This document shows, piece by piece, positions 26,331 through 34,605 of a stretch of DNA of 64,000 bases. The stretch's first letter is position 1; each line of letters opens with the position of its first letter. Origin of the DNA: Citrobacter sp. Marseille-Q6884 (GTDB lineage: Bacteria; Pseudomonadota; Gammaproteobacteria; Enterobacterales; Enterobacteriaceae); contig NZ_CAMDRE010000002.1 of NCBI RefSeq assembly GCF_945906775.1, forward strand, positions 1,488,001 through 1,552,000. Reading direction: 5' to 3'. The notes under the pieces were generated by a model. That model did not search any database and was not told the DNA's origin. It was given only the letters and a program-made list of their open reading frames with translations. Made by a program: the position numbers and the translations under genes.

Positions 26331-26714
26331 ATGGACAAAGCAGAAGTGAAATCATTTGGTACGCCAGACGAAATTCGCGAGTTTCCGCATGGACGGCTGG
26401 AACTGGTCAATATAGGCGGTGCGATCGTCGGGCGTGCAGTACTGGAACCGGGCTGGCGATGGGCAACATCCGTTCAGCCCATTGCCGGAACGGAGAGTTG
26501 TGAAGCCCCGCATTTTCAGTATCACGTTGCCGGGGTGCTCAGAGTAAAAATGGATGATGGTAGTGAATTTGATTGTCTGCCCGGCGGTTTGTCGCGCATC
26601 CCTCCCGGTCATGATGCCTGGGTGGTAGGAGATGAATCCGTCGTCATCGTGGATTTCCAGGGGATGGTTGACTGGGCCAAACATAAAGACATTGGATGTA
26701 ACGACTCGCCATAG
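26331..26714 (+). CDS. Cupin-domain protein
   Basis: A 127-aa single cupin. The start at 26331 has a near-perfect SD (AAGGAGGTG); earlier in-frame ATGs at 26256 and 26301 lack one. Cupin motif 1 is degenerate (HFQYHVAGVLRVKMDDG), with one His pair position retained, and motif 2 is PGGLSRIPPGHDAWVVGDE, lacking a second clear His. Metal binding is therefore uncertain. It resembles the small anti-sigma/ChrR-like or unknown cupins. Monocistronic, followed by a hairpin at 26729. Confidence 0.75.
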   Translation: MDKAEVKSFGTPDEIREFPHGRLELVNIGGAIVGRAVLEPGWRWATSVQPIAGTESCEAPHFQYHVAGVLRVKMDDGSEFDCLPGGLSRIPPGHDAWVVGDESVVIVDFQGMVDWAKHKDIGCNDSP

Positions 26715-26728
26715 CCTCAAACCTCATG

Positions 26729-26757
26729 CCCCAGGTGCTATCGACATCTGGGGTTTC
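26729..26757 (+). terminator. Terminator of the cupin gene
   Basis: CCCCAGGTG pairs with CATCTGGGG (one G-T pair) around a 7-nt loop, followed by TTTCCTGT, 15 bp after the cupin stop. Confidence 0.65.
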
Positions 26758-27072
26758 CTGTCCGGCCAAATCGCCTCATACCCAGCCCTTGCAGCCACTG
26801 TTAACCATCATCCTTTCAGCTGTTGTGACTGACATGAGAATCCATACTGACACTCTTCAGTTCATAGAGCCTTAATGAGAAAAGCTATGTGCCCTTTTCT
26901 TGTCGCTGGTTAGCGCTAATAGCGGGCATGACTCATACCGCCATATGTGAATCAATTTGGGTCAGGCCACTACGCCCCAATGATGCGCATGGGCGACCTT
27001 ACGACATCTTTGCTTTGTAAAAAATCGCCCTGAATTCTAAGTGCGATTATTTTAATAAATCCCTCCAAACCT
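26758..27072. other. Non-coding gap between cupin and IS5-split gene
   Basis: About 315 bp with no supportable gene. From 27073 the sequence is the last seven codons and stop of the minus-strand gene split by IS5. I see no tRNA or clear att site here. Confidence 0.55.
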
Positions 27073-27098
27073 TCATACGTAGTCCTGGCAAGAGCTAG

Positions 27099-28294
27099 GG
27101 AAGGTGCGAACAAGTTCCTGATATGAGATCATCATATTCATCCGGAGCGCATCCCAGAGGGACATCATGAGCCATCAACTCACCTTCGCCGATAGTGAAT
27201 TCAGCACTAAGCGCCGTCAGACCCGAAAAGAGATTTTCCTCTCCCGCATGGAGCAGATTCTGCCATGGCAAAACATGGTGGAAGTCATCGAGCCGTTTTA
27301 TCCCAAGGCGGGCAATGGCCGACGGCCCTATCCGCTGGAGACCATGCTGCGTATTCACTGCATGCAGCATTGGTACAACCTGAGCGACGGTGCCATGGAA
27401 GATGCCCTGTACGAAATCGCCTCCATGCGCCTGTTTGCCCGATTATCCCTGGATAGCGCCCTGCCGGATCGCACCACCATCATGAATTTCCGCCACCTGC
27501 TCGAGCAGCATCAACTGGCCCGTCAATTGTTCAAGACCATCAATCGCTGGCTGGCCGAAGCAGGCGTCATGATGACCCAAGGCACTTTGGTGGATGCCAC
27601 CATCATTGAGGCACCCAGCTCTACCAAGAACAAAGAGCAGCAACGCGATCCGGAGATGCATCAGACCAAGAAAGGCAATCAGTGGCACTTTGGCATGAAG
27701 GCCCACATTGGTGTCGATGCCAAGAGTGGCCTGACCCACAGCCTAGTCACCACCGCGGCCAACGAGCATGACCTCAATCAGCTGGGTAATCTGCTTCATG
27801 GAGAGGAGCAATTTGTCTCAGCCGATGCCGGCTACCAAGGAGCGCCACAGCGCGAGGAGCTGGCCGAGGTGGATGTGGACTGGCTGATCGCCGAGCGTCC
27901 CGGCAAGGTAAAAACCTTGAAGCAGCATCCGCGCAAGAACAAAACGGCCATCAACATCGAATACATGAAAGCCAGCATCCGTGCCAGGGTGGAGCACCCG
28001 TTTCGCATCATCAAGCGGCAGTTCGGCTTCGTGAAAGCCAGATACAAAGGGCTGCTGAAAAACGATAACCAACTGGCGATGTTATTCACCCTGGCCAACC
28101 TGTTTCGGGTGGACCAAATGATACGTCAGTGGGAGAGATCTCAGTAAAAACCGGAAATAACGCCAGAAATGGTGGAAAAAATAGCCTAAATAGGCTGATT
28201 CGATGTGTTTGCGGGAAAAAAATCGGCCCAGATCCGCGAAATTTTAATCAGCGAGTCAGCTTGGGAAGAAATGACCTGCTTATTCGCACCTTCC
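27099..28294 (+). mobile_element. IS5 (complete)
   Basis: About 1.2 kb with terminal repeats GGAAGGTGCG/CGCACCTTCC and a 4-bp target duplication CTAG on both sides (27095-27098 and 28295-28298), the YTAR type expected for IS5. Its transposase is full length. The clean duplication and intact gene show a recent insertion. Confidence 0.95.
27167..28147 (+). CDS. insH: IS5 transposase (InsH type)
   Basis: A 326-aa DDE transposase of IS5, almost identical to the E. coli InsH sequence as I recall it (SHQLTFADSEFSTKRRQTRK). An Asp-containing segment (TLVDATIIEAPSS), the second Asp region (FVSADAGYQGAP) and the C-terminal Glu region (SIRARVEHPFRIIKRQFGF) form the DDE core; the Y-(2)-R-(3)-E-(6)-K signature can be traced in RARVEHPFRIIK. 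Nothing suggests inactivation. Confidence 0.96.
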   Translation: MSHQLTFADSEFSTKRRQTRKEIFLSRMEQILPWQNMVEVIEPFYPKAGNGRRPYPLETMLRIHCMQHWYNLSDGAMEDALYEIASMRLFARLSLDSALPDRTTIMNFRHLLEQHQLARQLFKTINRWLAEAGVMMTQGTLVDATIIEAPSSTKNKEQQRDPEMHQTKKGNQWHFGMKAHIGVDAKSGLTHSLVTTAANEHDLNQLGNLLHGEEQFVSADAGYQGAPQREELAEVDVDWLIAERPGKVKTLKQHPRKNKTAINIEYMKASIRARVEHPFRIIKRQFGFVKARYKGLLKNDNQLAMLFTLANLFRVDQMIRQWERSQ

Positions 28295-28975
28295 CTAGCA
28301 TGATGATTTCTAATGTATTCCAGAAAATCATTTTCCCAAGACATCATTCGAATTGTTTTTGGATGTGGAGCCCTTATTGTAAATGCTGGCAATAATGGAT
28401 GATTCAATTTTGCAAAGTGCGACACTGGGAGCTCATCGATATCCTTAAACACCAGGCCACTAAATAAATCGGATAATCTGCTATCATATTTTCGATTTGT
28501 GAACAGAATACAAACATCCGGTGAGAGCACTTCAATTTCTTCTTTTAAGATAAAATCGAAATTCTTGATAGACGCTTCAATCGCAGTACCATCGGGTGAT
28601 CCCTCATCACAGTCAAAGCGATTAATGTTTGACCAGGCTATTGCATAAGGTTTTATATCTAAAGCCCTCTCTAATTTCCGGGTTACATTCCAAAAGGGAG
28701 AACTGACATATGAAGAACCAAAATTAAACGCTTCATATGTATCAAGTTGATCCTGTAAGGTTAAGGAGTTGCACCAACCATGAGTTTCCTGCCCAATAAT
28801 CATCAACTTCGTTTTTTGTTTGCTATATTCACTAACGTTTACGCACAAAGGCCCACATAAATTTAACGATTCATTTTCATTATAGAAGGCCTTTTGCATA
28901 TCCATATTAGCCAAATATAATTTACGCAACATTTCATTCATAAATTAGACTCCGTATATTTATATACATATTTAT

Positions 28976-29050
28976 GTAGTCACCCGTACTTCGCTCATAG
29001 CAAAATTCCACCTCATGGGCCTACGCACTCAGTGCCAGAAAGGTCAACCA
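28976..29050. repeat. Degenerate copy of the hairpin-type intergenic repeat
   Basis: TACTTCGCTCATAGC followed by CTCAGTGCCAGAAAGGTC resembles the CTCTTCGCTCACAGC...CTCGGTGCCAGGAGCGGAC element at 33463-33530, with decayed stems. It lies upstream of the IS5-split gene. Confidence 0.4.
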
Positions 29051-29136
29051 CAAATCACTCATTACTCTTTATTGGATAAGTCAGTTTTTCGCTATCAGGT
29101 ACAGCTAGCGTTTGAACAGATACGCTCAGTTTAACC

Positions 29137-30021
29137 TTAAGAGATTTCTCTACCCTGTTTTACCAGATGCTTAATGGTCGCATAATCATAATATCCAGCA
29201 GCGACTTGTTTGGCATATTCGATGCGTTGTAAAGCAACGGCCTTTTCATACATTGCACTTTTGACTGAAATTGCTAAAAAATGATCCATTTCTGCCAATT
29301 CGTCTTGCGTTCGGTCTACAGTACACAGATATCGCCGCTCGTGATGCGCAATCGCGCCGATAAGAAATGCAGCACGATCTGCAATATTATGTATGGGTTT
29401 GTCACCCAGTAGACTGTTACATTGTGGGCACGCAGGTACAGTGTGGCTACGGTCGTAATGTCGCACACCGCCTCGCCATGCAACAGAAACGACATGGTCA
29501 CGAACGATACCAGAACGATAGTCACCGCAATAAATACAACGTGGTCGCTCTGAATCATGTTGGTTAATATTTAATGCCGCGTTAGCGGTGAACTCCTCGC
29601 GAACATAGGGTACAGGTTTTTTGCGCTTAGCCCGACATGCAATTACAGCTTTAATTGCCTCGTCCGATACCGTCTCATCTTCTATATTTTTTGTTTTTTT
29701 AATAGGGAGTGTTTTAACTTTACTCAAAGCAGCAGTAGCAAGCGAGCTAACCGCAGGAGTGGTTTTTTTTACATAAACAGGTGTATCAACTAATGATTCA
29801 GATAAACTAACTAAATTTACCTTCTTAGCATTGTCCATTTGAGAGCAGTTATTCTGATTATGTTTAACCTTAGATTTAGGCTTAACAATATAGACATAGC
29901 CGCTTGAAATTTTATTCACAATACACGTGAATTCATTTTCATTATAACGCCTGCGAAAGCTCTCCAGAGCCTGTTCTATCGTGTTGTATGCCACGCGATA
30001 CACCTTTTCCCGCTGGATCAC
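29137..30021 (-). CDS. HNH-type endonuclease-like protein
   Basis: 294 aa. The C-terminal half holds an HNH/zinc-finger nuclease fold: CIYCGDYRSG, then the catalytic RDHVVSVAWRGG, then CPQCNSLLGDKPI, where two CxxC pairs would bind Zn. The N-terminal part (VYRVAYNTIEQALESF, SGYVYIVKPKS) is a separate small domain, joined by a low-complexity linker rich in Lys/Thr (about 70-125). HNH proteins of this form occur in phage, mobile and defence loci. Target unknown. AT-rich compared with the backbone, which suggests acquisition. Confidence 0.7.
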   Translation of the reverse strand: MIQREKVYRVAYNTIEQALESFRRRYNENEFTCIVNKISSGYVYIVKPKSKVKHNQNNCSQMDNAKKVNLVSLSESLVDTPVYVKKTTPAVSSLATAALSKVKTLPIKKTKNIEDETVSDEAIKAVIACRAKRKKPVPYVREEFTANAALNINQHDSERPRCIYCGDYRSGIVRDHVVSVAWRGGVRHYDRSHTVPACPQCNSLLGDKPIHNIADRAAFLIGAIAHHERRYLCTVDRTQDELAEMDHFLAISVKSAMYEKAVALQRIEYAKQVAAGYYDYATIKHLVKQGREIS

Positions 30022-30089
30022 CAGAGATCATGATGATATTAATCATGAGACGATACTACATTTACCGTGTATTTATGTCTATCCGGCCT

Positions 30090-30125
30090 AACAAAGTTCG
30101 TAGTATATTGAATGTATTCTTTGTT
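30090..30125. promoter_or_regulatory. Inverted repeat before the MlrA-like gene
   Basis: AACAAAG (30090-30096) and CTTTGTT (30119-30125) are perfect inverted arms 22 bp apart, ending just before the regulator start. It may be an autoregulatory site, but the arms are short and AT-rich. Confidence 0.35.
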
Positions 30126-30130
30126 ATCAG

Positions 30131-30868
30131 GTGTTGGGTATGTCTTATTCCATCGGTGAATTTGCGAATCTTTGTGGGATCACCGCAACGACGCTACGCG
30201 CCTGGCAACGCCGTTATGGGCTTCTCAAGCCACAGCGTACGGATGGCGGACACCGGCAATACAGTGATGACGATATCCAGCAGGCGCTTAAAATCCTCGA
30301 CTGGGTCAAAAAAGGCGTTCCGATAAGTCAGGTCAAACCGCTGCTGGCCCGCCCTGATGCTCAGCGAATGAATAACTGGCTCACCTTACAAGAGAGCATG
30401 CTGCAGCGCCTGAAAGAGGGGAAAATTGAACCCTTGCGCCAGCTTATTTATGACGCAGGTCGCGAGTATCCTCGCCCCGAGTTGGTTAGCGAAGTGCTCC
30501 GCCCATTGCGGGTTAAAGTCTCTGCCAACGTTCCCGTTATGATGACGCTGCGTGAAATCCTCGACGGTATTATTATCTCCTACACGTCGTTTTGTCTGGA
30601 GGGGGATAAGCGTGCTCCGGGCGATAACTACCTGATTACTGGCTGGCATCTGACCGACCCGTGTGAGATCTGGCTTGAGGCGCTTTGTCGCACTGGACAG
30701 GGACATCGCATTGATGTGCTTCCCATGCCACCGGCAACCCTGGCGCCCGACATTTTCCCCGAGCATAAGTGGCTGCTGGTGACCTCCAGCAAGCTCACCG
30801 AGGTTCGCAAAAAACAGATAGACCTCTGGCAGCAACAGGTCAGATCCCTCGATGTGATCTCGCTTTAA
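30131..30868 (+). CDS. MlrA-like MerR-family regulator (MlrB / SPI-2 orf242 type)
   Basis: A 245-aa MerR-family regulator. The N-terminal domain (residues 3-72) reads YSIGEFANLCGITATTLRAW then QRRYGLLKPQRTDGGHRQYS, very close to MlrA. The C-terminal domain corresponds to the cobalamin-binding fold of CarH/MlrA but has no DxHxxG motif, so no B12. MlrA activates csgD (curli, biofilm). By length and by its partner, the 319-aa DUF523 gene, it corresponds best to Salmonella SPI-2 orf242 (MlrB). This assignment is from memory. Only 352 bp separate it from that partner, and they contain a strong inverted repeat. Confidence 0.85.
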   Translation: MLGMSYSIGEFANLCGITATTLRAWQRRYGLLKPQRTDGGHRQYSDDDIQQALKILDWVKKGVPISQVKPLLARPDAQRMNNWLTLQESMLQRLKEGKIEPLRQLIYDAGREYPRPELVSEVLRPLRVKVSANVPVMMTLREILDGIIISYTSFCLEGDKRAPGDNYLITGWHLTDPCEIWLEALCRTGQGHRIDVLPMPPATLAPDIFPEHKWLLVTSSKLTEVRKKQIDLWQQQVRSLDVISL

Positions 30869-31220
30869 TCCCCCGTCATTCCCCTTCCCCAGAATGTTAA
30901 CTGGCCACTGTTTTTGTGGCTTTAGACATCATACCGCTCTAAAACCGTCAATTTAACTTGTCAGATTTTAATGAGTTAAAAAACACCCCACCTAAACTTG
31001 GACAAGCTTAATTTTTTGTCTAAGTTTAAAGTATGTCACTACGTCGCGAGATTCGCATAAGTGGAGGAGTTACGCGCTCGCAGCCCCCCATTTATGTATG
31101 ACGATGGAGAGAGACAGCAGCAGTACCTTGCTGCCGTATTTTGATGAAGGGATGTTCCTGCAGGGCAACGATCATCTGTTCAGTAAAACTGAGTTGAAGC
31201 ACAGTAGCGAGGAAGATGCC
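30869..31220. other. Gap between MlrA-like and DUF523-DUF1722 genes
   Basis: 352 bp. It contains the 34-bp dyad at 30994-31027 and, before it, an AT-rich stretch suitable for promoters. An in-frame ATG at 31098 would extend the next protein by 41 residues (TMERDSSSTLL...), but it lacks an SD and family support. Confidence 0.55.
30994..31027. promoter_or_regulatory. Operator candidate: 12-bp inverted repeat before the DUF523 gene
   Basis: AAACTTGGACAA (30994-31005) and TTGTCTAAGTTT (31016-31027) match in 11 of 12 positions as inverted arms with a 10-bp spacer. MlrA/CarH-type MerR proteins bind long dyads with a TGTAC/TTGTC-like half-site, so the adjacent MlrA-like regulator is the obvious candidate. 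Confidence 0.55.
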
Positions 31221-32180
31221 ATGAATATGCAACCATTCATAGGGATCAGCGGCTGTTTAACGGGGTCTGCGGTCCGCTTTGACGGCGGGCACAAACGCGC
31301 CGCATTTGTGATGGACAGGCTGGGTAGATGGGTTTCGTTCAGGCCCATCTGCCCGGAGATGGCGATGGGTCTGCCGGTCCCCCGACCGGCGCTGCGGCTG
31401 GTACAAACCACCGCCGGGGATATTCACATGCGCTTTAGCCACGCGCCTCACGAAGACGTGACCGGTAAAATGGCCGACTTTTGCGAGGGGTATCTGAGCG
31501 GGTTGGGCGAACTGTCTGGTTTTATCGTCTGCGCCAAATCCCCCAGTTGCGGTATGGAACGCGTGCGCTTATATGACGAGAAAGGCAATCCCGGGCGCAA
31601 AGAGGGTGTGGGCGTTTTTACCGCCGCGCTGATGGAGAAATATCCGTGGCTGCCGGTGGAAGAAGACGGTCGCCTGCACGATCCGGTACTGCGCGAAAAC
31701 TTTGTCGAACGGGTTTTCGCATTGCATGAACTCAATACTCTACGCAAAAATGGCCTGACGCGGCGAGTGATGCTGGATTTTCATAGCCGCTACAAACTGC
31801 AACTGCTGGCACATCATCAGGCAGGATACCGGGAAATTGGGCCGTTTGTCGCATCGCTGCATGAGTGGGAGGATCTGGAGGCTTTCTTTGATCTCTACCG
31901 CGATAAATTAATGGCGATCCTGAAGAAACCTGCCTTGCGTAAAAACCACACTAACGTGCTGATGCACATCCAGGGGTACTTCCGTAAGCAGTTAACGACG
32001 CGCCAGCGCGGAGAGTTGCGTGAGACGATCCTCAACTATCACGCAGGGCTGCTACCCATACTGGCTCCAATGACACTGCTGAAACATTACCTGGCAGAAT
32101 ATCCGGATGGCTATCTGTCGATGCAGAATTACTTTGACCCCTACCCGCCAGGTTTAGCGTTGCGACTTGCCGTCAATTGA
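31221..32180 (+). CDS. DUF523-DUF1722 protein (SPI-2 orf319 type)
   Basis: 319 aa from the ATG at 31221 (SD GAGGAAG), exactly the size that gives Salmonella SPI-2 orf319 its name. N-terminal DUF523, residues 5-150, with cysteines in GISGCLTGSAVRFDGGHKR, RPICPEMAMG and KSPSCGMERV; C-terminal DUF1722 (YbgA-like), about 190-305, with VLMHIQGYFRKQL. Members have been linked to thiouracil desulfurase activity (TudS, DUF523) and occur beside MerR or photolyase-type genes. The role in this organism is unknown. It is preceded by a dyad likely bound by the MlrA-like regulator. Confidence 0.85.
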   Translation: MNMQPFIGISGCLTGSAVRFDGGHKRAAFVMDRLGRWVSFRPICPEMAMGLPVPRPALRLVQTTAGDIHMRFSHAPHEDVTGKMADFCEGYLSGLGELSGFIVCAKSPSCGMERVRLYDEKGNPGRKEGVGVFTAALMEKYPWLPVEEDGRLHDPVLRENFVERVFALHELNTLRKNGLTRRVMLDFHSRYKLQLLAHHQAGYREIGPFVASLHEWEDLEAFFDLYRDKLMAILKKPALRKNHTNVLMHIQGYFRKQLTTRQRGELRETILNYHAGLLPILAPMTLLKHYLAEYPDGYLSMQNYFDPYPPGLALRLAVN

Positions 32181-32224
32181 TGATACTTGATACCAAGAGC
32201 CGGGGCGGAATGATGAGTAATGCA

Positions 32225-32316
32225 GAGCTCGATGGTTTGATTTCCGCTTCTCGCTCTTGGTGGGCCTGAGGAGCAGCTGGTTGGTCCGCTCCGTGCCAGG
32301 AGCTGACCCTAGCGAT
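32225..32316. repeat. Hairpin-type intergenic repeat, copy 2
   Basis: TTCCGCTTCTCGCTCTTGG followed by GGTCCGCTCCGTGCCAGGAGCTGACC; the second part folds as GGTCCGCTCC/GGAGCTGACC with one mismatch. It corresponds in order and spacing to 33463-33530. It follows the DUF523-DUF1722 gene. Confidence 0.55.
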
Positions 32317-32406
32317 CAAACTCTCGATGGATGTATTTAAAATATATGGTAATTGATTATTATTTTTTACCACGTCATAATGAGGATATATTGATAAAAA
32401 ATTAAG

Positions 32407-33447
32407 ATGGTAAATATGGCTGGCGAAACGAATGGATACGTATACATATTGGAAGTTTCTGATATTGACTTACCTGTATGTAAAATTGGAATGACGACCA
32501 GAGATCCAACCTCTCGATGTGATGAGATAAATAAAAGCTCTACAGGTGATTTTATTTGGGCTGTTTCTCACTCTATTTTTGTTAGTGATTGTAAAAAATT
32601 AGAAAGATTAATTCACCAAAAGTTAAGTCCCTTGCGGCAAAAAAGAAGAGAGTTTTTTAATTTACGCGCAGATGATGCATACAAAGCAGTAATGTCAATT
32701 TTTGAATCTCAGGATGAGATACAAATAATGATCGAGTCGAAATCGAAATCCTTATCAATAATTAACCCAGACCATAAAGTTAAAAAGAATCAAAGTTATC
32801 TGTCCAGACATTCTTCTGCTGAGTATGCAGAGATATTACAGTCTTTTTGCGAAGTCCTGGGTGTGAAAGGAAGGGCTTTTGGCCAGCTCAATAAACCATT
32901 TTTTGGCATGAGCGATGGAAATGAAGGCGTTCAATGGAATATTTCTGTGTGTACGCAAAATAATAAAATCCGTATGGGTGTTAATCTTGAAGGTAAAAAA
33001 TACAAAGATTGGCCTATAGCTAAGCTTATTAAATCGGAGTTGGCAGCCCCTGGGTTGCTAAGTGTTATGCAAGAATCAGATTCTGAAGACGAAATTATTA
33101 TGGCTTTTTATCGGGATGCCTGGCAGGTGACATCTAGACCTGAAATTAGAGAGAAATATATAGGTGGCAGGGAATTCAACCTCAATGAACTGACTCATGG
33201 GGAATGGAAGCGTATTTTAAATGAAGCTTTAAATTGCTTAGATAAAGAACGTGATTATAAACGGAGAAATATGCAGGATGTTACGATAGTAAATAAAAAT
33301 GGTAGTGTTCTTGTCCGTACCATGCCAGTTTCCCCTCATTTAACAATATGGTCTCCATTAATAATTGACGATAATATTGATAGTTCAATCCGAAATAAAT
33401 TTAATCAATTGATTCATATTCATCGTTGGATGATGCAGTTAAGTTGA
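32407..33447 (+). CDS. T5orf172 (GIY-YIG-like) domain protein
   Basis: 346 aa. The N-terminal ~90 residues form a T5orf172/MUG113 domain of the GIY-YIG nuclease superfamily: GYVYILEVS, CKIGMTTRDPTSRCDEINKS and KLERLIHQKLSPLRQKRREFF. The remainder (about 100-346) I do not recognise; it has a Trp/Lys-rich middle (WPIAKLIKSEL) and ends without membrane segments. Such domains are frequent in phages and mobile or defence islands. The start could be the ATG at 32407 or 32416; neither has a strong SD. Clearly AT-rich compared with the backbone. Flanked on both sides by copies of the same hairpin repeat. Confidence 0.68.
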   Translation: MVNMAGETNGYVYILEVSDIDLPVCKIGMTTRDPTSRCDEINKSSTGDFIWAVSHSIFVSDCKKLERLIHQKLSPLRQKRREFFNLRADDAYKAVMSIFESQDEIQIMIESKSKSLSIINPDHKVKKNQSYLSRHSSAEYAEILQSFCEVLGVKGRAFGQLNKPFFGMSDGNEGVQWNISVCTQNNKIRMGVNLEGKKYKDWPIAKLIKSELAAPGLLSVMQESDSEDEIIMAFYRDAWQVTSRPEIREKYIGGREFNLNELTHGEWKRILNEALNCLDKERDYKRRNMQDVTIVNKNGSVLVRTMPVSPHLTIWSPLIIDDNIDSSIRNKFNQLIHIHRWMMQLS

Positions 33448-33462
33448 AAAATTAAATTTGTT

Positions 33463-33540
33463 ATGTCCGCTCTTCGCTCACAGCGGATCTTCAGCTCTGT
33501 TAGCTTGTCCGCTCGGTGCCAGGAGCGGACTAGTGATCGC
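33463..33540. repeat. Hairpin-type intergenic repeat, copy 3 (best preserved)
   Basis: Two stem-loops in a row: GTCCGCT-CTTCGCTCAC-AGCGGAT (33465-33488) and GTCCGCTC-GGTGCCAG-GAGCGGAC (33507-33530, perfect 8-bp stem). It begins 18 bp after the T5orf172 gene stop. Neither stem has a T-run, so these are not ordinary terminators. Confidence 0.7.
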
Positions 33541-33722
33541 TAGGCTTGAATCCATTCGTATTAGCGCCAAGTGGATAATAAATGGTGAAATCCATTAGTC
33601 ATTACTTTATCATAAGCTCGTTATCGTTATATAAAGATTTTAGTATTCGTAATTCTTTTCTTTGTTTTAGATGATGAAAATTACATGATATGATGTGAAG
33701 AAGTATAGAGGGATTAATCATC

Positions 33723-34349
33723 ATGAAAAAAATAATATATACTTTTTCTTTGGCTGTGGCTTTATTATTGGCGTTAAGATGTGCCGCCTATATTGATTTT
33801 TCTGAAAAAGACATGATCAAGTCAATCATTCCTGCTTGGATTCAAGCCATCGGTAGCATTTTAGCAATTATTATTGCCGGTATGATCTCGGCCAATCAAA
33901 TTAAACATGAGAAACAGCTTGAAAAGAGAAAGGTAGCAGAGTCAGATTTGGCTAAAATGCATATAGTAAGAGCGCTGATAATACGTTCGTTAACTTTAAT
34001 GAATGAGGTTCGTCAGGCAATTGAGCGTGGCGAAGAAAGCGACTTTCAGCAAGTGTCTCCTTGGACTATGCGTAATACAAAACGTGCAATTGATAATTTA
34101 AATTTATTTGAAATACCAGAGGGGATGTTAGCTCTCGATCTGTTGGCTATAGGTCCATCTCTCGAGGAAATAGCAACCTTATGGGAGCGGTGTATGGAGG
34201 AGTCACTACATACTGAAAATAACAAGCCAACTATTGATTCTTACAATGAGCTTGATCAAGGCTCTCAAGAGGTTTTGAAAATATGTGAAGCCGCTTTTAA
34301 ATTGGCTACACAAGAGGTTAATCGGCTTGCAGCTATCGTTAAAGAGTAA
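33723..34349 (+). CDS. Two-helix membrane protein, unknown
   Basis: 208 aa. Two N-terminal membrane helices: residues 4-23 (IIYTFSLAVALLLALRC) and about 36-58 (IPAWIQAIGSILAIIIAGMIS). A basic, helical cytoplasmic part follows, starting with a likely coiled coil (KHEKQLEKRKVAESDLAK) and continuing as an amphipathic helical domain with few aromatic residues. SD AGAGGG is about 10 bp before the ATG. I do not recognise a family; the layout resembles accessory membrane proteins in defence or phage islands. AT-rich. Confidence 0.7.
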   Translation: MKKIIYTFSLAVALLLALRCAAYIDFSEKDMIKSIIPAWIQAIGSILAIIIAGMISANQIKHEKQLEKRKVAESDLAKMHIVRALIIRSLTLMNEVRQAIERGEESDFQQVSPWTMRNTKRAIDNLNLFEIPEGMLALDLLAIGPSLEEIATLWERCMEESLHTENNKPTIDSYNELDQGSQEVLKICEAAFKLATQEVNRLAAIVKE

Positions 34350-34532
34350 CTTTCACATAGGAATTTATTTTATATGTGCTCTTAGAGTACATTACTTTTA
34401 GTAATTTGTACTCTTTGGCTGTATATGCCGACAACGATATAGATTTTAAAGTATTACTGTGAATTTATGGGGTAATACCATTATAAGCCGATTAATCCCC
34501 CTAGATTACTTACCTATCCTTGAAGAACTGTC

Positions 34533-34566
34533 CTACAGCCCGCTTCGTGTCATAAGCGGGCTGTAG
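34533..34566. repeat. 13-bp perfect hairpin between convergent genes
   Basis: CTACAGCCCGCTT (34533-34545) and AAGCGGGCTGTAG (34554-34566) with an 8-nt loop CGTGTCAT. It separates the convergent membrane-protein and 258-aa genes. There is no T-run on either strand; the CCGCTTCGTGTCAT..AGCGG core resembles the other repeats of this region. Confidence 0.65.
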
Positions 34567-34605
34567 GCATAGAATAACTAATCAATCATTAGAGTGAGAC
34601 TATTT

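Larger units (their letters stand above)
27073..28941 (-). pseudogene. Unknown 222-aa gene split by IS5 near its end
   Basis: Codons 1-215 run from 28941 (MNEMLRKLYL) to the Ala codon at 28297-28299. There the frame enters IS5 within the CTAG target duplication. Removing IS5 and one CTAG rejoins it with 27073-27094, giving seven more codons (SSCQDYV) and TGA, so the intact protein was 222 aa. As it stands, the frame reads 36 IS-derived codons (ending at 28186). Seen features: KLMIIGQETHGW and VCILFTNRKYDSRL, a layout recalling uracil-DNA-glycosylase-fold proteins (G-Q-E-x-x-G near the N-terminus), but I do not recognise the family. Since only the tail is exchanged, function could persist. Confidence 0.75.

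Noticed and set aside
28186..28296. IS-derived C-terminal 36 residues as a genuine part of the unknown protein
   Set aside because: They lie inside the IS5 terminal region; the native end is recovered on the other side of the element.
31098..31220. N-terminal extension of the DUF523-DUF1722 protein from an upstream ATG
   Set aside because: No ribosome-binding site, no family similarity, and the start at 31221 gives the family length of 319 aa.
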